Source: Aegilops tauschii subsp. strangulata (Eukaryota > Streptophyta > Magnoliopsida > Poales > Poaceae). From it: DNA of 64,000 bases. The stretch covers positions 377,371,633 to 377,435,632 of the forward strand of contig NC_053039.3 of NCBI RefSeq assembly GCF_002575655.3. Reading direction: 5' to 3'. Position numbers and translations under genes: made by a program. Below the pieces are notes generated by a model. It searched no databases, had not been told where the DNA came from, and worked only from the letters and a program-made list of their open reading frames with translations. Below are positions 58,421 through 64,000 of this stretch, piece by piece; position 1 is the stretch's first letter; each line of letters opens with the position of its first letter.

Positions 58421-60858
58421 TGTTCTGGATATTAGATAATTTCTCTTAATAAAAAACCTAAATCATTTGCTGTGTGCTGTTCTGATGATGTTCAAATTTT
58501 AAAAGGCGAAGTTGTGATTATTTTTTTCCTGGGAAGAAAAAAAGACATCCGTTCAGAACTTGCTAAGCAGGACAGTAAATACAGGGAGCAGATTCTGAGA
58601 GATGAACGAATCCGATGTCGAAACTCTTACCCCATTCTAGCAGGGGGTGTGTATTTTAGCTTTAGACTTACCCGCTAAAGAGACGATTGCCAGCTAATCT
58701 CGCGCAGGCATTATTCCATTTGTTTACTTACAGCTCTTTGGCTGCTATTTGTTGGAGCTTCTTTTGTTTGCAGGAATCAATCCTCTGCTCTCACTCACAC
58801 CAGACGAATGGATGGATTGTCCTGCTGCCAACATGTAGGACCTAAACTCATGTATGTAGTCACTCTCATCACATCAGTACTGCCTATTTGCTCTAAATTA
58901 TTTCTCTTGACAAAAAAACGCTGCTCTCATTTTCAGCTCATCCTTGACAGCAAGCTCTTCCGCGTCGTCCGTGGATAGGCTGCCCTCGCGCGCTATCCGT
59001 CCGTGATGCGATGCGATGCAGGCGCATTCGCATTGGCGCGAGAGAGCACGGATGGATGGATGGATGGACGGATGGTACTGCAACACATGAATTTGTGCGG
59101 CAATGATTGGGGAAGGGGGACATAGATCTGCGGCAACCTTTCTGGCGAGCATAATGATGCAGAAGAAGATAATCTGGTGGGCGGTCGGGTCCAGTTCCAT
59201 TCCTCAATGACTGCGGCGCACGACGGGGGTGGCAATGGCATGGCATGGCACGGGTAAATGCCTTGTGCCGAGCCCGGCCAGCGCTGCCGTGCACAGGACT
59301 GGCAAAGCGCGTGCGGACGGACACCGGGTCGTGGACGGCGAAGGCCATGTGTAGGGGCTACCCTAACAAAACCAAAACCCTCTACGATACGAGGCTCACG
59401 GTCTTCTCCTCCTCGTTCTCAAAGATAAGATGAGGAGGGGAAAAGAAAAGCGGAGGCAGAGCTAAGCTGGGGAGGGGACTGGTCTCGGAATCTATCTATC
59501 TATCGAGGCTTGTTATCTACGTAGCAGCAGCAGCAGCTCGTGGTCCATGCCCTGGGCAGTTTGAAGTCGTATCCTTTCCGGTCTTTGGCCCGGCATTTCT
59601 CTCTCAAGATTCGCTACGTATACGTACGTACGTGCCTTTGCTTTATTTATTTATTTTTATCTTCTCCTTCCCGCTTTGGGGTGAACAGTTTCCTAATGGC
59701 TCCACTAATGTTAGGCAGATGAGGAGGGGAAAAGGCATGGAGCGAGGGAGGGACGCTGCTGCGCTGAGTAGAAAGATAAAGAGGAATGGAGGAGGTAAGC
59801 TTAGCTTAGCTGCAGGGGAATAACTTGCACTTCACTTCTTGCAGTGTTAATCAGCATAGATGGCTTATGACACGGCTGCTTCCTTCCTTGCTGATGCTTT
59901 TCTTAAGCCCGGATTTGAAAGCTTAAGGAGGGGGGAAGGGGGAGGGGGGGCAAAAGCGTGTTTGGAGTGAATAAAAGTATTGCATGGGTAGTAGGCTTTA
60001 ACTAATCTAAAGCTAGATTCGAGCCTTCGCTAACCCCGAGGCTAACGAATTGTTTTTATCCTGCTGCAGCCACAGAAAGATTGAGATTAGGAGAATCTCA
60101 ACTCTGCCCTGCGGGAAAAAGCATCTCCAGCAGCTGGGGCAGACCGCAACTCCTCCTCTAATCAATCAAACAAAGGTTTCATTTTCAGCTCTGAATTTCG
60201 CAAGAAAAAGAAAACGGTATAATTCCTACTACTCCCTAGTATGAGTTTCCTACGCTCGAAAGTCCAAACAAATCTCAATCAATAATGAAATGAAATGAAA
60301 TGGGACGAAAGCGGCGTTGCTTTGCCGTGGGGGGCAAAACGGCGAGGCCTCGAACGCAGCCCCTCCTAATGTTGACCACCAATTTCCCTTGAGCAAAAAA
60401 CTAATGATGGCGATCATGGAGGGCGTGTAAATAATTGCCCGTGTCCACCCATTAAAGAAGTGCAAACAGTCAAATAATGATGAGCGGGGTGGGTGCACAA
60501 GTTTTACAGCCAGGCAGGCACCTTGAGAAAGCGAGCATAAACTAATGCCTGCGAGGGTTGGCAATGTCAGGGATGCCTCTTTACGCCTGCTCCTCCTCTG
60601 CTCCTGCTATGCTATGAGCGGTGCGGTGCGATGCCAAGCAAGTAAGTAACCCAGGCAGAGGGAGTTGTAACTAAAGGAAAGCAAAGGTAAACACCATGAT
60701 TAAAGGGCTGTTAACAAAGGAAAGATAAAGCGGGGACGGTTAAGGTGCCCTAAACATTTTAATAAAGCTTATTAAACAAACAGAAAACTGGCCGTGGATG
60801 GCGGTGGTGGCCAGTTTGTGACTAGGAGGAGGAGCAGAGGGCTAAAGCGGTTTGTTGC
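58421..60858. other. Intergenic DNA upstream of the bHLH gene
   Basis: Small simple repeats: GGATGGATGGATGGACGG near 59,049-59,072, TCTATCTATCTATC near 59,493-59,506, GCAGCAGCAGCAGC near 59,524-59,537 and GTACGTACGTACG near 59,618-59,632. Overlapping frames at 58,898-59,348 (minus) have no motif. Some of this is probably promoter of the bHLH gene; no TATA box can be assigned with confidence. Confidence 0.45.
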
Positions 60859-61302
60859 CTCTCTCTCTCTCTCTCTATCTCTCTCCTCTCTCTGTGGTTA
60901 ACCATGCACAAAAACTAGTAGGGCCTCTGGTGGTGGTGGTCAAGAAGAACTAGTAGTAGTACTAGCAGTGTAGTCCTACAAATGCCACAAGCCTTTGCCT
61001 CCACACTCCCTCTAGCTATGTAAGCATGGTCTATGCGTCTCCCTCTTTTCCTAGCTCATCTTCTTCCTACGCCTCTCGCCGGAACCCCTAGCGCCACAAT
61101 CTGCAGCGGCCGCCCCTCCTTTTCTTGCCGTTTCTGTCCATAGCCTCGCTGCCTTAAGAGCTTTTGCCCATCGCATTGCCCACACGGCCCTACCCGACCA
61201 GAGCACTTCGTCTTCCCTCTCGGCTGCCTCTCGGGTTCTTTCGGCCAGCGGAGGAATCCATTTGCTACGCTTGTTGTGCGAGCAGGCAGCTAGCTAGGAG
61301 CC
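60859..61302 (+). promoter_or_regulatory. Putative bHLH 5' leader with CT microsatellite and upstream ORFs
   Basis: A pyrimidine tract of CT dinucleotides at about 60,859-60,892 resembles tracts in grass core promoters and 5' UTRs. Downstream are short upstream ORFs: ATG 60,904 (4 codons), ATG 60,982 to TAA 61,023 (13 codons) and ATG 61,026 to TAG 61,091 (21 codons, Ser-rich). If they are in the mRNA they could lower translation of the main ORF. The transcription start is not determined. Confidence 0.5.
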
Positions 61303-63706
61303 ATGGACATGAACGAGAGCAGCGAGAAAGGGATGGAGGGCAATGGGTCCTCTGGCCCCGGCGGCGGCATCCCCGTGGAGTGGCAGAGCCAATTCAGCGG
61401 CGGCGGCTTCTCGGCGCACCAGCACCAGCATCCCCACATGATGGACTCCTTCGCGTCGGGCATGTGGTCGGCGGCCTCGCAGCATGGCGCGGGGTTCCTG
61501 GCGCCGGTGCCCGGGTTCCTCCCGCCGCCTGGCCTAGGTGGCCATTTCCCGGTGGACTCGGGCTTCATCGAGCGCGCCGCGCGATCGTCGTGCTTCGTCG
61601 GCCCCGGCGCTGGCGGTGGGATGATGGGCGCCGGCGCCTACGGCGGGGCGGGCGATCAGCACATGGGCAGCGCTTTCGGGGAGGGGTACTTGGATCATCG
61701 TAGGAAGGAAGGCGGGGACAAGGCCGAGCCGGAGCTCGCCGGGAGCGGAGGCGTGCCGAGCTCGGAGGCAGCCGGCGGAGACTGCTCGTCCAAAGGGTCG
61801 GACTCCAAGAAGAGGAGAAGGCCCAGCGAGGTATATACTGCTTGCTGTTCGTCGTGTGCTTCTCGCTTAAACTGTCTCCAGCTTCAGTTCAGTACTTAGA
61901 AAGCAAGTCTCGTGTTTCATTCAGGCGATGGGCGGAGGCGATCAGGTTCAGTCTTCCAACGTGGCCGCTGACTCCGCAAACGAGAGCGCCCAGAGCAAAG
62001 ATAAAGGCGAGGAGAGCAGCCCGGCGACGGGGACGACGACCGGCGGCAAGTCCAAGGGGAAGGGTGCCAAGGAGAGCTCCGAGAAGGAAGACTACATCCA
62101 TGTCCGAGCCCGGCGCGGGCAGGCAACCAACAGCCACAGCCTTGCTGAAAGGGTACACAGATTTTGCTCACCGCTTCCTCGTTTGATTAGCATGGATGCA
62201 GTATGTATGCATTTGAGCACACGAGTGGTGCTGAAACCATGGATGTTTTTATCCTTTGTGCAGCTGAGAAGGGAGAAGATCAGTGAGAGGATGAAGCTTC
62301 TACAGGACCTTGTTCCCGGCTGCAGCAAGGTACTCCCTTTTTCCACCGAAAGAAGTTACGTGTTTCTCATCAGTCCTAGTATTTCGTAGCAAATGTAAAG
62401 GATGTTCTGTGTCTTGGACTGAATTCAGGTCACCGGGAAGGCGGTGATGCTCGACGAGATCATCAACTATGTTCAGTCCCTGCAAAGACAAGTTGAGGTA
62501 ACGGCCAACAATTCATCTGAGAATCTATCTAGGCAACCTGAGCATACATACTAGTAGGATTTTAGCTTCTCTTGAACATACTCCGTGTCAGGTGTAAGGG
62601 AAGAAGTACAATCACTGGATACAGATAACTTTTTTTTTGTTGAAACATTGATACAGATAACTGAATACTTTGCTCTAGTAAGTAGCATGTCAGTGATCAC
62701 TGGATGCAGATAACTGATCAGTAGTGTGTTCTAGTAACTGGTACGTCAGTGATGGTAAACAACCACCAGAGTTTTGACGCTCGCTCCCTTTGCAATTTGC
62801 AGTTCTTATCGATGAAGCTGGCGACAGTAAACCCGAGGCTTGACCTCAACATAGAAGGGCTTCTCTCAAAGGATGTAAGAGCATCATCGCTTATATGAAT
62901 TTCCTTGGACTACCAGTTGCCTGCTTTCAAGTAGTGTCTAACTAATCATGTTCATGCCAACAACAGCTTCTTCGCTTCCCTGGGGTGTCTTCGTCGTCCA
63001 TGGGATTCTCCCCGGAGATGATGCACCCGCAGCTGCAGCTGTCGCAGCCGGGGCTGATGCAGGGAGGCGCCGCCGCCATGGCAAACTCGGACGTGTTCAG
63101 AAGAATCATGCAAGCGCAACTAGGAGCAAAAGATGGATCCCATTCCCAGGTTAGCATGATAGCATCTCCAAGCTCAACAACTGACATACATACCAGTACG
63201 TGGTTAATTACTCCAGCAACGAGCTAGTAGGAGATGACACAGCTCACTAAGATAAACAATTTAATTTGCTCCCAAAACCCCATAGTACGTCAGCAGTCAA
63301 CAGCTCCCAAAGATCCACTACCTACCAATGTGCTAGATAGACCATAGTGTGACCGAGACCTACGCCTGTAGGCTAGCAGCTAGCAGCCTATTAGATTCAT
63401 TCACCTGGCCTGGCCAGTAGGAGTATGAAATGAATAGTTTGAACAAGTACGTGCATGCATACTTACATAGCTAACGTGCGCGGCAGCTTCATGCATAAAC
63501 AACATGTGGATGAATTACTAACATGTTGAAGCTTGCTGATAATGTTTCCGTTTGGTTTTGTTGTTTGGATTGCGCAGATGGCCCACGCATTGAATGGCCC
63601 GTTCAGCGATCACGTTGCGCAGATGGCTTACCCGTCCATGGGCTCCTCGCACTCGCACTCGCAGGACCTCAGCATCAGGCCGTCCCAGGACGCCTACCAA
63701 ATGTGA
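61303..63706 (+). CDS. bHLH transcription factor, subfamily XII-like (CIB / bHLH62-74-77-78 type)
   Basis: Seven coding exons: 61,303-61,830; 61,925-62,152; 62,264-62,329; 62,429-62,497; 62,803-62,874; 62,967-63,149; 63,578-63,706. All joins are phase 0 with GT-AG introns, giving 424 residues. The start ATG lies in GCCATGG. Residues 1-165 are rich in Gly, Ser and Met; a basic NLS-like KKRRR is at 169-173. The bHLH spans about 243-293. Its basic region has [21 protein letters not shown] with the His247-Glu251-Arg255 triad that contacts an E-box/G-box. The helices read LLQDLVPGC and [19 protein letters not shown], and [13 protein letters not shown] follows. The split of the bHLH over four exons and the [13 protein letters not shown] block are typical of this subfamily, whose members act in growth, brassinosteroid and light-dependent flowering responses, often as dimers. 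The exact orthologue is not assigned. Confidence 0.93.
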
Positions 63707-64000
63707 TTGATGAGAGATGCCATTGCCAGCCCCGAGCCTGAGAGCCACCCGGCCCGAGTTTGTTTGTCCAGCTAGCTGGCTGGCCTAGCTATCAATCACC
63801 TGACCGCCAACGGGACGGGCAGCAGAGGCCACATGCACGAGCAATATGACCACTGAAGCTGCTGCTGCTGCTGCCCGTGCGTGCGTGCAGTGCACAGCTG
63901 GAGCCTTTAACTGCGCCGTGCGTGCGTGGCCGTGTGTAAATCGATCCATGGGTGGATCGGTCGTGTTCTTGTTGTATTCGGGGCTGGAACTGGAAAAGGG
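63707..64000 (+). other. Putative 3' UTR of the bHLH gene, cut by window end
   Basis: Follows the TGA at 63,704-63,706. It has CTGCTGCTGCTGCTGCC near 63,857 and GTGCGTGCGTGC near 63,877. No clear AATAAA was seen before the window ends. Confidence 0.5.

Noticed and set aside
61164..61703. 179-codon frame overlapping bHLH exon 1
   Set aside because: It begins with a non-ATG codon and is an out-of-frame shadow of exon 1. The bHLH frame joins perfectly to downstream exons.
1..64000. CRISPR arrays, bacterial operons, rRNA or tRNA genes
   Set aside because: No spaced direct repeats of CRISPR type, no rRNA motifs and no convincing tRNA cloverleaf were seen. Everything recognisable is plant nuclear DNA.

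Overview
The window looks like a grass chromosome of the Triticeae type (wheat, Aegilops or a close relative). The evidence is several copies of Ty1/copia retrotransposons of the Angela/WIS/BARE-1 group (about 1.7-kb LTRs beginning TGTTGGAAATATGCC or TGAAGGAAATATGCC), Stowaway, Tourist and Mutator-type MITEs, plant L1-type LINEs, and two ordinary plant genes with GC-rich 5' ends. The species call is an inference from repeat families.

Layout. Positions 1-6.7 kb are non-coding or unrecognised DNA with local duplications: a 63-bp tandem repeat, a duplicated module of about 780 bp, a 395-bp-period duplication in which only one copy carries a Stowaway MITE, and a candidate Helitron end. From 6,762 to 47,178 lies one LINE of the L1 type, bounded by a perfect 14-bp target-site duplication (6,748-6,761 and 47,179-47,192). 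It has been spread over 40 kb by nested copia elements. Element A (8,602-17,330, + strand) sits ten bases after the start of LINE ORF2. A complex of minus-strand B-family LTRs and internal regions (19,533-39,362) follows the reverse-transcriptase domain. Element C (30,069-38,806, - strand) sits inside one B LTR. A B-type LTR in the opposite orientation (39,363-40,876) forms a head-to-head palindrome. A decayed element D (40,877-46,393, + strand) lies next to the LINE RNase H domain. All coding regions in this block carry stops or frameshifts; element C comes closest to intact, with one in-frame stop.

From 47,193 to about 50,570 there is an older group of three further LINE remnants. One is interrupted by an 857-bp Mutator-type foldback MITE with a 9-bp TSD, another by a 138-bp Tourist-like MITE. 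From 50.6 to 53.7 kb are unassigned DNA, a foldback repeat and a GC-rich patch.

Two genes look functional, both on the + strand. The first is an intronless 580-residue PPR protein with E and DYW domains (53,968-55,710), probably an organellar RNA C-to-U editing factor, preceded by TGGGCC-type site II motifs. The second is a seven-exon gene for a 424-residue bHLH transcription factor (61,303-63,706) of the CIB/bHLH62-74-77-78 type; short upstream ORFs precede it. The two genes have no evident functional link. The contrast is between a gene-bearing right end and a repeat-filled left and centre. No wholly new biological system was identified. The most unusual structures are the 40-kb LINE footprint, the B-LTR complex with its palindromic junction, and the fourfold-symmetrical MITE.
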